Below are positions 7,488 through 14,161 of a stretch of 14,161 bases of DNA, one piece after another. The DNA comes from Bacteroidota bacterium (lineage in GTDB: Bacteria > Bacteroidota > Bacteroidia > UKL13-3): assembly GCA_947449515.1 (NCBI GenBank), contig CANFSD010000024.1, positions 1-14,161 of the forward strand. Reading direction: 5' to 3'. Under the pieces are notes generated by a model. That model ran no database searches. It was given only the letters and a program-made list of their open reading frames with translations, and was not told the origin of the DNA. Position numbers and translations under genes: made by a program. Each line of letters opens with the position of its first letter. Position 1 is the stretch's first letter.

Positions 7488-8756
7488 TTATTCTTTTCCC
7501 GCAAAGTATGTTTTTAATGCTTGCCCAACTTTATAAATATCTTCAAAAGAATTATAAAGAGGTACTGGACTCATTCTAATAACATCTGGCTCTCGCCAAT
7601 CGGGCATAATGTTTTTTTCTTGCAAGTAATCAAATAATTGTTTGCCATCTTTCTTTACAATGATAGACAATTGGCAGCCTCTTGCCCTTGCATCCATTGG
7701 AGTTATAATGCTAAGGTGTTCCTTAAATTCTTCCAAAATAAACGCCAGGTATTCTGTTAAAATCTGACTTTTATTTAATAAGTTGATAAAACCTGCTTCT
7801 TCAAAAATGTCTAAGGAAGCTTTATGAATGGCCATCGGAAAAATTTGCGCATTGCTTAATTGCCAGCCAGCTGCACCTTCCATGGGTTTAAAGCCTTTTT
7901 TCATTTGAAAACGTTCCTTTTCATCATGGCCCCACCAGCCAGCAAATCTTGGTAAATTAGGGTTATTGGCATGTTTCTCATGCACAAATACACCGCTTGT
8001 TCCACCTGGTCCTGAGTTTAAATATTTATAAGTGCACCACACCGCAAAATCTACTTCCCAATCATGCAATTGTAAATTGATATTTCCAGCGGCATGTGCC
8101 AAATCAAAACCAACTTGCGCTCCAACGGCTCTTGCAGCTTTGCTTATTTGCTTCATATCAAATGCTTGGCCAGTATAATAATTTACACCGCCCATCATTA
8201 CTATGGCTAAACTATCTTTATTGGCTTCAATTTGAGCCAAAATATCTTCCGTGCGCAAAGTGTATTCACCTTCACGTGGTTTCAATTCAATAATGGCATC
8301 ATTTGGGTCGAACCCATGAAAACGGGCCTGCGTTTCCATGGCATATTGGTCAGAAGGGAATGCAGATACCTCCATCATAATTTTATAACGTTGCGCAGTT
8401 GGACGGTAAAAACTAACCATCATAAGGTGTAAGTTTACACTCAGGTTATTCATAATAACCACCTCTTGGGGTTTTGCACCAACTATTTTTGCTGCTTTTT
8501 CAGTCAAAAAGTGGTGGTAATACATCCAAGGATTTTTACCATCAAAATGTCCTTCAACGCCCAATTCTGCCCAATCTTTTAATTCTTGGTCAATGGCTGC
8601 GCGCGCACTTTTTGGCTGTAATCCAAGTGAATTACCACATAAATAAACTATTTGGTTGCCATCTTTTTGTAACAAATGAAATTCGTCTCTAAAACGAGAC
8701 ATTGAATCTTGTTGATCTAATTGATTGGCAAAGGCTAATGTGTTTTCGAAATACAT
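7488..8756 (-). CDS. kynU: Kynureninase (PLP-dependent)
   Basis: Kynureninase cleaves kynurenine or 3-hydroxykynurenine to anthranilate or 3-hydroxyanthranilate plus alanine; with kmo next door the 3-hydroxy route toward quinolinate and NAD is likely. The 422-residue length is standard. Family motifs are YLCGNSLGLQPK (38-49), HFDGKNPWMYYHH (70-82), the PLP-contacting GFDLAHAAGN (216-225) with D218, and WCTYKYLNSGPGG (240-252) with K244 as the Schiff-base lysine. RFAGWWGHD (270-278) is also characteristic. The ATG is at 8756-8754. The 161 nt upstream contain no clear TAnnTTTG box, so the promoter is unidentified. It precedes kmo by 56 nt on the same strand. Confidence 0.96.
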   Translation of the reverse strand: MYFENTLAFANQLDQQDSMSRFRDEFHLLQKDGNQIVYLCGNSLGLQPKSARAAIDQELKDWAELGVEGHFDGKNPWMYYHHFLTEKAAKIVGAKPQEVVIMNNLSVNLHLMMVSFYRPTAQRYKIMMEVSAFPSDQYAMETQARFHGFDPNDAIIELKPREGEYTLRTEDILAQIEANKDSLAIVMMGGVNYYTGQAFDMKQISKAARAVGAQVGFDLAHAAGNINLQLHDWEVDFAVWCTYKYLNSGPGGTSGVFVHEKHANNPNLPRFAGWWGHDEKERFQMKKGFKPMEGAAGWQLSNAQIFPMAIHKASLDIFEEAGFINLLNKSQILTEYLAFILEEFKEHLSIITPMDARARGCQLSIIVKKDGKQLFDYLQEKNIMPDWREPDVIRMSPVPLYNSFEDIYKVGQALKTYFAGKE

Positions 8757-8917
8757 AGGAATATGGGTGATTCGGCAATGTTAGAGAGAATTAGGCTAAA
8801 ATGGAAGAAAATATTTGTTTGCTTGACCCCATATAGTATGATATTTGTCAGTCCTAATAGGCAGAACTACCAACTATAAACAGACAATTAATAGAAAAGT
8901 TTTGTCTCTAAATAAGC
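8757..8917. other. 161-nt intergenic region between the Rieske gene and kynU
   Basis: This is the longest gene-free stretch. It contains no credible small ORF, no tRNA-like structure and no clear Bacteroidetes -7 box on the minus strand. The only structure seen is a weak inverted repeat, AGACAA (8882-8887) and TTGTCT (8902-8907), with a 14-nt loop and no T-run after it. It probably separates the bshA-to-Rieske run from the kynU-kmo transcript and should hold the kynU promoter. Confidence 0.4.
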
Positions 8918-9265
8918 TTACAATTGCCACCATTTTTTCTCTATGCCAATGTAAATGCCATCAGCTCTATTTTCAATGGGATAGGTATTTACAAAATCTC
9001 CTTGTTTTGCAAGTCCTTTACCCGTTTTAGCGTCGTATTGGTAACGGTGAATTGGGCAAACTACCATTCCTTCTTCTGTACATTTTCCTAATCCCAAACG
9101 TGCTCCAGCATGCGGGCATCTGTCGTCAATTGCAAAATAGCCATTGGGCAAGCGGGTTAGGCAAATCATTTTATTTTCTATTTCAATGGTTCGAACCGAA
9201 TGAAGCGCTTGCGGCTCTGCACCATGAACAGCAAAATCATAAATTTTATAAAAACGTACTGCCAT
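8918..9265 (-). CDS. Small stand-alone Rieske [2Fe-2S] protein
   Basis: A 115-residue cytoplasmic protein (no signal peptide) consisting of one Rieske domain. The cluster ligands are C50 and H52 in CPHAGARLG and C70 and H73 in CPIHRYQYD, giving C-x-H-x17-C-x2-H. The domain closes with YPIENRADGIYIGI. This layout suits Rieske ferredoxins that pass electrons to oxygenases, and small NirD-like proteins. No oxygenase terminal subunit or reductase is in the window, so its partner is unknown. The ATG (9265-9263) shares one base with the stop TAA of the upstream hydrolase gene (TAATG), which predicts translational coupling. The next gene is kynU after 161 nt. A link to tryptophan/kynurenine metabolism is only positional inference. 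The coding sequence carries one copy of the TGGTTCGAACCGAA motif. Confidence 0.9.
   Translation of the reverse strand: MAVRFYKIYDFAVHGAEPQALHSVRTIEIENKMICLTRLPNGYFAIDDRCPHAGARLGLGKCTEEGMVVCPIHRYQYDAKTGKGLAKQGDFVNTYPIENRADGIYIGIEKKWWQL
9187..9200 (+). repeat. Copy 2 of the TGGTTCGAACCGAA motif
   Basis: This copy is identical over 14 bases to 3968-3981, with the palindrome GGTTCGAACC at 9188-9197. It lies in the Rieske gene, where the coding strand again reads Ser-Val-Arg-Thr with the same codons TCG GTT CGA ACC. Confidence 0.6.
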
Positions 9266-10488
9266 TATTCTAAGATAATTTTTTGGCTACTGGTTTTTCC
9301 ATTTTCATAAAGCTCAAGGAGGTAAATACCTTTAGATAATGTATTTATTGGAAATGTAATTTTGTTTTCCTCACAATCCAATTCACAACAAATTTTACCA
9401 CGCATATCCCTCAATTTTATAGTGCGTTTGGCTGTATTTTCAAATTGTATTTCAACAAATTCTGAACTTGGATTTGGGTAAACCAAGAAGTTGTTTTTTA
9501 CAGCAGCATTTTCTCTAATACCAATAGGAATAAGCCCTGTAACATGTTTGTAAAGATAGCTTGCTACATAATTTACTGTAGTGTCCATGTATTTAATTTG
9601 AGTGGCTGTGGCGCCAGAAAATGGAACATGGTCGGCACCTAAAAAAGTATGCAACCTGGTATCCATTCCTTGTTTTTGTGCGGCCGAATCTACACTAAAT
9701 CCTCCTTGTAATAAGGCTACATTGGTGCCAAAAAATTTAAAGTAATCTGTTTTGTAAGGAACCGTTGCATCCTGGGTTCCATGCATATTGCAAAGGCTAA
9801 TTTGTTTGTCGTTGTTCATCCAACTAACATTGGCCAATGCACCACATAAACTTATTACGCCTTTTACTTTCCAACTGTAGGCTGCATTGCCACTATTACC
9901 TTCTATGCCGCCTAAAGAATCGGCATTAATGGTTAAGCTTGCCAATTCTGCTTTGGTATTTAAAAAAGCCAAATGAAGGCCCAATACACCGCCAGCAGAT
10001 ATTCCACCTGTATATATTTGATTGGTATCTATTCTAAATGCATTGCCATTTTGTGCCGATTTATAAAAATAACGAATGGCAGCTCTTCCATCTTGTGCTG
10101 CTCTTAACACGGCTTGCGAAAATTCTTGTTCTAAGGTTTTACCACTTAAAATATCTACACCTAAGCGGTATTCAAAAGATACCACCACATAACCTCGCTT
10201 GGCTAAATTTTTACATAAACTTACTATATCGGCAGATTTTCTATTTCCTTGAATAAATGATCCTCCATGCGCCAATATTACCAATGGTCTATTACTAGCA
10301 GTATCTAAAAAGCCTTGGTATACATCTAATAATAAATTGGTACTGTCGCCCTTGTATCCGTAGTTAAAACCATATTTAAGGTCGGCCTGAACCGATACCG
10401 AATCGAAAACGTTTTGGAGGTAGCGCTGCGCTTGTGAAGTAAATATAGCACCTAAAAGGAGGAATGTAAAAAGTATTTTTTTTCTCAT
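9265..10488 (-). CDS. Secreted alpha/beta-hydrolase (esterase/lipase-like) with T9SS sorting domain
   Basis: Starting at the ATG at 10488-10486 the protein has 407 residues; earlier in-frame codons reach only a TTG at 10533 and would place residues before the signal peptide. Residues 1-20 are a signal peptide (MRKKILFTFLLLGAIFTSQA, then Q). The hydrolase domain shows an oxyanion-hole HGGSF (74-78), the nucleophile elbow GGISAGG with S164, a likely acid D240 in HGTQDATVPY, and the likely catalytic H287 in GADHVPFSG. A C-terminal T9SS type A sorting domain follows (about 333-407), with the typical YPNP at 337-340 and a GIYLLEL strand near the end. The protein is therefore probably exported and attached to the cell surface or released. 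Substrate is unknown. The fold class includes arylformamidases, but the export signals argue against a cytosolic kynurenine formamidase. It overlaps the Rieske gene by one base. Confidence 0.88.
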   Translation of the reverse strand: MRKKILFTFLLLGAIFTSQAQRYLQNVFDSVSVQADLKYGFNYGYKGDSTNLLLDVYQGFLDTASNRPLVILAHGGSFIQGNRKSADIVSLCKNLAKRGYVVVSFEYRLGVDILSGKTLEQEFSQAVLRAAQDGRAAIRYFYKSAQNGNAFRIDTNQIYTGGISAGGVLGLHLAFLNTKAELASLTINADSLGGIEGNSGNAAYSWKVKGVISLCGALANVSWMNNDKQISLCNMHGTQDATVPYKTDYFKFFGTNVALLQGGFSVDSAAQKQGMDTRLHTFLGADHVPFSGATATQIKYMDTTVNYVASYLYKHVTGLIPIGIRENAAVKNNFLVYPNPSSEFVEIQFENTAKRTIKLRDMRGKICCELDCEENKITFPINTLSKGIYLLELYENGKTSSQKIILE

Positions 10489-10545
10489 GTAATAAATGAT
10501 ATGATAACCCGAATATACAAAATAGAAAAGCAAAAAGAGGCTTCT

Positions 10546-11073
10546 TTATAAATCACGCTTCAAAAGATAGTCATCACAAATGCGTTCCCCTAATTGAAAT
10601 TGGCGTGTGCCAAAGGAGCTAAATCCCATTTTTTTATAAAAGGCCAATGCACGAAAATTTTCTTGCCATACACCCAAATAAAGAAATTTGTTGCCTTTAG
10701 ATTTTCCAAATGCAATGGCTGTATCCATTAGCATTTTAGCTATTTGCGAGCCTTGAGCCTCTTTGCGCACATAAATTTTTTCGAGTTCAATGGTTTTGCC
10801 ATTTAACCCATCTACTGCGTCTAATTCTTTCAGTTTAATAAATCCCAAATCTTTGTTGTTTCCGTAAGCCACAAAATAAAAAACCAGGGGATCTGCTAAA
10901 TTATTTTCTATAGCAATTAGGCTATAGGTTTGGTCAATATAACTGCGCATATCTTCTTCCGAATTTTGGTCCGAATAGGTTTCATAAAAAGTACTGGCAC
11001 CCAATTCTGCCAATAAAGATTGGTGTTTCCAGCTGCAGCTAACAATTTTTGGCGCAATTACATCTATTGCCAT
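10546..11073 (-). CDS. GNAT-family N-acetyltransferase, PaiA-like
   Basis: A 175-residue cytoplasmic acetyltransferase. The N-terminal part (ASTFYETYSDQNSEEDMRSYI, about 26-46, in two pieces) resembles the Bacillus PaiA protein, a polyamine acetyltransferase, as recalled rather than searched. The acetyl-CoA site lies in LEKIYVRKEAQGSQIAKML (about 97-115), where the pyrophosphate loop is QGSQIA rather than the textbook QxxGxG/A. The next motif is LGVWQENFRALAFYKKMGF (133-151), the usual GNAT strand-helix ending, and the protein closes with DDYLLKRDL. It begins 17 nt after purK and ends 57 nt before the hydrolase start, so it is likely co-transcribed with bshA and purK. The substrate is not predictable with confidence; a polyamine or other small amine is a possibility. 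Confidence 0.87.
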   Translation of the reverse strand: MAIDVIAPKIVSCSWKHQSLLAELGASTFYETYSDQNSEEDMRSYIDQTYSLIAIENNLADPLVFYFVAYGNNKDLGFIKLKELDAVDGLNGKTIELEKIYVRKEAQGSQIAKMLMDTAIAFGKSKGNKFLYLGVWQENFRALAFYKKMGFSSFGTRQFQLGERICDDYLLKRDL

Positions 11074-11090
11074 TTTTCTATTTCAATAAA

Positions 11091-12248
11091 TTATGCTTTT
11101 ACAAAACGTAAATGATCGGTAACGTATTTGGCCTTTTCCAAAACCTCTTCTGTGGTAGGAGCAAGAATACTAACATGTCCCATTTTACGCATTGGCTTAC
11201 TTTCTGCTTTGGCATATAAATGCACATAAACACCTGGCAAAGCGCTTATTTTTTCTAAGTTTTCTAATTGATATGCTCCGCTAAAATCTTTTGCGCCTAA
11301 TAAATTTACCATGCCGGCAGCCTGCACCAATTCAGTGCTTCCCAATGGTAAGCTTACTAAAATTCTTGCCAATTGTTCGTACTGAGATGTATAACAAGCT
11401 TCAATGGTGTGGTGCCCGCTGTTATGCGGACGAGGGGCAACTTCGTTGACAAAAATTTCACCCGCGGCGTCCATAAATAATTCTACGGCAAATAAGCCTG
11501 GACCATCCAAAGCTTGTACTACTTTTCTGGCTAAAGCTTCTGCTTTTTCTTCTAAAATACTGCCAATTCTAGCAGGCGAAATAAGCACTGTTACCAAATT
11601 GGCAATTGGGTCAAATTCCATTTCAATAGATGGAAAAGAAACAATGTTGCCAGCAATATCTCTGGCAACAATTACGGCCAATTCTTTTTCACACGCTATA
11701 TATTCTTCTAATACACAAGGCCCCTCAAAAGGAATGTTTGAGGGGTTTTCAATGATTTCTTGGGTGTTTAAAATAGCAACGCCTTTGCCATCGTAGCCAC
11801 CTTTACGTGTTTTGGCTACAAATTTTTCTGAGCCCAATAAAGGTACCAAACGAGCCCATTCAGATTTGTTATTAACCAAGAAAAATTTTCCTGATTTGAT
11901 ATCGTTTTTAGCGTAGAATTCTTTCTGCAAACCTTTGTCTTGTATCATTTGCAAAATACGTGGTGATGGAATAATGGTTTTTCCAGCAGCTTCTAACTTC
12001 AATAAAGCTTCTGTATTAACATGTTCAATTTCGTAGGTTAATACATCGCTGCAATTTGCCAATTCAATGATTTTTGCTTCATCCATCAAACTGCCTTCAA
12101 TAAAGGTGTTTGCGTAGGCTGCACAGGGGCAATTGCTATCTGCTTCCAAGATGTTAAAGTGTAAATTTAAACGCATGCTTTCTTCAATCAACATGCGGCC
12201 TAACTGACCACCACCTAAAACACCAATTCTTTTTTTCAAAGGATTCAT
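11091..12248 (-). CDS. purK: N5-carboxyaminoimidazole ribonucleotide synthase PurK
   Basis: PurK uses ATP and bicarbonate to convert aminoimidazole ribonucleotide to N5-CAIR in purine synthesis. The 385 residues begin with the pre-ATP-grasp motif IGVLGGGQLGRML (8-20). The ATP-grasp core shows AKTRKGGYDGKGV (145-157), EEYIACEKEL (181-190), AVELFMD (254-260) and NEVAPRPHNSGHHTIEAC (268-285), all diagnostic of PurK. The ATG is at 12248-12246. It starts 10 nt after bshA and is followed after 17 nt by the GNAT gene. The partner mutase gene purE, often adjacent, is absent on both sides; it must lie elsewhere if the PurK/PurE route is used. Confidence 0.96.
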   Translation of the reverse strand: MNPLKKRIGVLGGGQLGRMLIEESMRLNLHFNILEADSNCPCAAYANTFIEGSLMDEAKIIELANCSDVLTYEIEHVNTEALLKLEAAGKTIIPSPRILQMIQDKGLQKEFYAKNDIKSGKFFLVNNKSEWARLVPLLGSEKFVAKTRKGGYDGKGVAILNTQEIIENPSNIPFEGPCVLEEYIACEKELAVIVARDIAGNIVSFPSIEMEFDPIANLVTVLISPARIGSILEEKAEALARKVVQALDGPGLFAVELFMDAAGEIFVNEVAPRPHNSGHHTIEACYTSQYEQLARILVSLPLGSTELVQAAGMVNLLGAKDFSGAYQLENLEKISALPGVYVHLYAKAESKPMRKMGHVSILAPTTEEVLEKAKYVTDHLRFVKA

Positions 12249-12258
12249 TCCAACAAAA

Positions 12259-13392
12259 TTACTTCGTTTGTTTACTTAATATTTCATGGTAAAAGCGCTC
12301 GTAAATTGGCACTATTTCATTGATATCAAACTCTTTTGCGCGTGCCAATGCAGCGTGCTTAAAAGTTTGTAACCTGTTATTGTCACTCAAAATATAAAGG
12401 GCTTTTTCTGCCATGGTTGTTACATCGCCAACATTGCATAAATAACCGGTAACACCATCTACATTTAATTCTGGAATGCCGCCGGCATTGCTTGATATTA
12501 CTGGTAATTCACAGGCCATTGCCTCCAAAGCGGCTAGCCCAAAACTTTCGGTTTCACTTGGCATCAAAAACAAATCGCATACCGATAAAATTTCTTCTAC
12601 CTGGTTTTGTTTTCCAAGAAAGGTTACACTTTCACCAAGTTCCAATTCTCTGCAAAGTTTTTCAATATGTATGCGCTCTGGTCCATCTCCAATTAGCAAT
12701 AATTTTGAGGGCATTTGTTTTCTAATTTCTGCAAAAACTTTAACGGCATCATCTATGCGTTTTACTTTTCTAAAATTAGAAGTATGTACAATTAACTTCT
12801 CTCCATTTGGCGCAATAGCAGTTTTAAAATGTTCTCTGTTTTGCTTGCTAAACCTAGTAAAATCAATAAAGTTAGGAATTACTAAAATCTCTCTATTAAC
12901 TTTTAAATGCGTGTAGGTATCTTGTTTCAATGATTCAGATACTGAGCTAACGCCATCAGACATATTAATACTGTATCTTACAACTGGCTCAAAACTGGCA
13001 TCTTTTCCTACCAAAGTGATATCTGTTCCGTGAAGCGTTGTTATAACGGGTATATGAATGCCTTCTGTTGCCAATATTTGTTTAGCCAATATAGCGGCAG
13101 AGGCATGTGGAATAGCATAATGTACATGCAGCAAGTCTAATTGCGCAGATTTTACTACATCTACTAAATGACTGGTTAAAGCAGTTTCATAGGGCGGAAA
13201 ATCAAAAAGCGGATAATTACTTACATATACCTCATGGTAAAAAGTATTCTCCGTAAAAAAATCTAATCGTGCGGGTTGTTTGTAAGTAATAAAATGAACT
13301 TTATGTCCGCGCAAAGCAAGTGCTTTTCCTAATTCAGTAGCAACCACTCCACTACCGCCATATGTGGGGTAACAAACAATACCTATATTCAT
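12259..13392 (-). CDS. bshA: N-acetyl-alpha-D-glucosaminyl L-malate synthase BshA (bacillithiol synthesis)
   Basis: BshA is a GT4-family retaining glycosyltransferase that transfers GlcNAc from UDP-GlcNAc to L-malate, the first step of bacillithiol synthesis. The 377-residue protein matches the family from end to end: CYPTYGGSGVVATELGKALA (7-26), FPPYETAL (65-72), HVHYAIPHA (89-97), TTLHGTDITLVG (118-129), HTSNFRKVKR (203-212), IGDGPER (234-240), and the GT4 nucleotide-sugar motif ESFGLAALEAM (282-292) with its paired glutamates. The ATG is at 13392-13390. It is first in a run with purK 10 nt downstream. Upstream, 79 nt separate it from the preceding gene and contain a hairpin (13428-13449), so the bshA promoter is probably in the 35 nt after it or within the hairpin region; TAGCTTTA there is a one-mismatch -7 candidate. 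bshB and bshC are not in the window. Confidence 0.96.
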   Translation of the reverse strand: MNIGIVCYPTYGGSGVVATELGKALALRGHKVHFITYKQPARLDFFTENTFYHEVYVSNYPLFDFPPYETALTSHLVDVVKSAQLDLLHVHYAIPHASAAILAKQILATEGIHIPVITTLHGTDITLVGKDASFEPVVRYSINMSDGVSSVSESLKQDTYTHLKVNREILVIPNFIDFTRFSKQNREHFKTAIAPNGEKLIVHTSNFRKVKRIDDAVKVFAEIRKQMPSKLLLIGDGPERIHIEKLCRELELGESVTFLGKQNQVEEILSVCDLFLMPSETESFGLAALEAMACELPVISSNAGGIPELNVDGVTGYLCNVGDVTTMAEKALYILSDNNRLQTFKHAALARAKEFDINEIVPIYERFYHEILSKQTK

Positions 13393-13427
13393 AATCTTAC
13401 TACTATAAAGCTAATTTTTTCAAAATT

Positions 13428-13449
13428 GTTTTCGGTTCGAACCAAAAAC
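13428..13449 (-). terminator. Possible hairpin terminator between the beta-propeller gene and bshA
   Basis: A 22-nt near-perfect inverted repeat centred on GGTTCGAACC (13434-13443) starts 22 nt after the stop codon of the upstream gene. Read as minus-strand RNA, the only non-Watson-Crick pair is a U-G wobble, giving a continuous 9-bp stem with a UCGA loop; in plus-strand RNA it would be a C-A mismatch. This favours a role in minus-strand transcripts. The stem is only moderately GC-rich and the following sequence (AATTTTGAAAAAATT) is a weak T-tract, so attenuator or operator are alternatives. Confidence 0.4.
13431..13444 (-). repeat. Copy 3 of the TGGTTCGAACCGAA motif (intergenic)
   Basis: On the minus strand this is the same 14-mer as at 3968-3981 and 9187-9200. 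This is the only non-coding copy and forms the centre of the hairpin at 13428-13449. Confidence 0.6.
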
Positions 13450-13471
13450 CCGTGAAGCAAAAAACAACTAC

Positions 13472-14161
13472 TTATTGAAGATCGGTATTTAACCTAAACC
13501 TGCTTACGCGGTTGTTTCCTTTGTCACACACAAATACTGTTCTATTAAAATAACAAATCCCTGTAGGGTCAATTAAGTTAAATGGTCCGCTGCCATGGCC
13601 ATCTGTTCCGCTTCCTCCAAAAGAAACAATCAATTGTTTTTTTGTTTTGCTATTGGCAGGTGGGTTCACACCTTCAAAGCCTGCATTTGTAAAAATAAAT
13701 ACCGAATCTTTTTCGCTATCTGTTATAAAAATATAGGCGTTTGCATCTGGAGCAACATAAATATCTTCAGGTTTTTTAAACCTAAAACTTTCGTACATAA
13801 ACCTATCAGCTTTGGTATAATCAAAGTTCAAGAAATTGGTATTTTCACCATACAAAGTTCCTTGATCTGGATCTTCTGTTGCCAAAATACTCAATGCCCT
13901 GTATTCTAAATTGGTACTTTGGTCTGCTAAAGCAACAAAGAAATTTTTAGAGGTGCTAATACCAGAGAGTCTTTGTGGTGGCCCTGCCAAAGAAGCAATA
14001 CCACTTATGCCTACGCTCGATTTTAAACTGCTTTGGTTCGGATTTAAATTGGTGGTAAAGCCAATATTTAATCCATCGGCATTAAACATCAATACACCAT
14101 TGTCTGGTCGTGCAATACCTGTTTGGTCGTTGCGCGGCCCACTTCTTGAAACATACAGGGT
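13472..14161 (-). CDS. NHL/beta-propeller-like protein (N-terminal part outside the window)
   Basis: The frame is open from the right edge to the TAA at 13474-13472, giving 229 residues of the C-terminal part. The first codons in the window read TLYVSRSGP, already inside a propeller-like repeat, and no start can be assigned here; a Met 25 residues in is internal. Repeat-like units are visible at PEDIYVAPDANAYIFITDS (about 131-149), followed by DSVFIF, and at DPTGICYFNRTVFVCDKGNNRVSRF (about 198-222, in two pieces: DPTGICYFNRTVFVC, then DKGNNRVSRF), which is the NHL pattern of 'place, known position, unit ends in DxGNNRV'. NHL propellers are binding platforms; many in Bacteroidota are exported lipoproteins. 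Export cannot be judged without the N-terminus. Function is unknown. Confidence 0.8.
   Translation of the reverse strand, partial: TLYVSRSGPRNDQTGIARPDNGVLMFNADGLNIGFTTNLNPNQSSLKSSVGISGIASLAGPPQRLSGISTSKNFFVALADQSTNLEYRALSILATEDPDQGTLYGENTNFLNFDYTKADRFMYESFRFKKPEDIYVAPDANAYIFITDSEKDSVFIFTNAGFEGVNPPANSKTKKQLIVSFGGSGTDGHGSGPFNLIDPTGICYFNRTVFVCDKGNNRVSRFRLNTDLQ

Noticed and set aside
8882..8907. Inverted repeat AGACAA/TTGTCT as a terminator of the Rieske transcript
   Set aside because: Six pairs with only two G/C, a 14-nt loop and no T-run after it; too weak to call.
11404..11796. A 130-codon open frame on the plus strand opposite purK
   Set aside because: It lies entirely within the conserved PurK ATP-grasp region on the other strand and shows no domain or upstream signal.
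12476..12916. A 146-codon open frame on the plus strand opposite bshA
   Set aside because: It is antisense to a fully conserved BshA, has no recognisable domain and a Ser/Lys-rich composition typical of a shadow frame.
13428..13449. GGTTCGAACC resembles the T-arm of a tRNA
   Set aside because: The flanks do not form a 5-bp T-stem around a 7-nt loop, the intergenic space is only 79 nt and AT-rich, and no acceptor, D or anticodon arms are visible. The other two copies are inside protein genes.

Overview
The window reads as an ordinary chromosomal segment of a Bacteroidota bacterium. The evidence is the predicted proteins: a type IX secretion (T9SS) C-terminal sorting domain, a CarboxypepD_reg/DUF5686 outer-membrane protein, a Bacteroidetes-style cyclophilin with a helical insert, a menaquinone pathway, bacillithiol synthesis by BshA, and a promoter upstream of menB that matches the Bacteroidetes -33/-7 consensus (TTTG, 19 nt, TAnnTTTG). 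The DNA is AT-rich. The order or family cannot be fixed from the sequence alone. All twelve genes lie on the minus strand, so transcription runs from high to low coordinates. No tRNA, rRNA, insertion sequence, integrase or CRISPR array was seen, and no gene-free stretch exceeds about 160 bases.

In transcription order: (1) 14161-13472, the C-terminal part of an NHL/beta-propeller-like protein, cut by the window edge and followed by a hairpin. (2) 13392-8918, a tightly packed run: bshA (bacillithiol synthesis), purK (purine synthesis), a PaiA-like GNAT acetyltransferase, a secreted alpha/beta-hydrolase with a T9SS sorting domain, and a small Rieske [2Fe-2S] protein. Gaps are 10, 17 and 57 nt, then a 1-nt stop/start overlap. 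(3) A 161-nt gap, then kynU and kmo, two enzymes of tryptophan degradation and de novo NAD synthesis by the kynurenine route. (4) A periplasmic cyclophilin whose stop codon overlaps the GTG start of a DUF5686 outer-membrane protein. (5) menD and menB, consecutive genes of menaquinone synthesis; menB is cut by the left edge. Further men genes may continue beyond position 1.

The genes are mostly recognisable housekeeping or metabolic functions. The least explained items are non-coding. A 14-mer, TGGTTCGAACCGAA, built on the palindrome GGTTCGAACC, occurs three times (two inside genes, one in an intergenic hairpin). A perfect 14-bp palindrome sits over the predicted menB promoter/start region. 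An 11-bp direct repeat with a 22-bp period lies upstream of menD. Gene-level points worth checking are the TTG start of menD, the revised GTG start of the DUF5686 gene, and the Rieske/hydrolase pair next to the kynurenine genes. I see no convincing sign of a wholly new multi-gene system.
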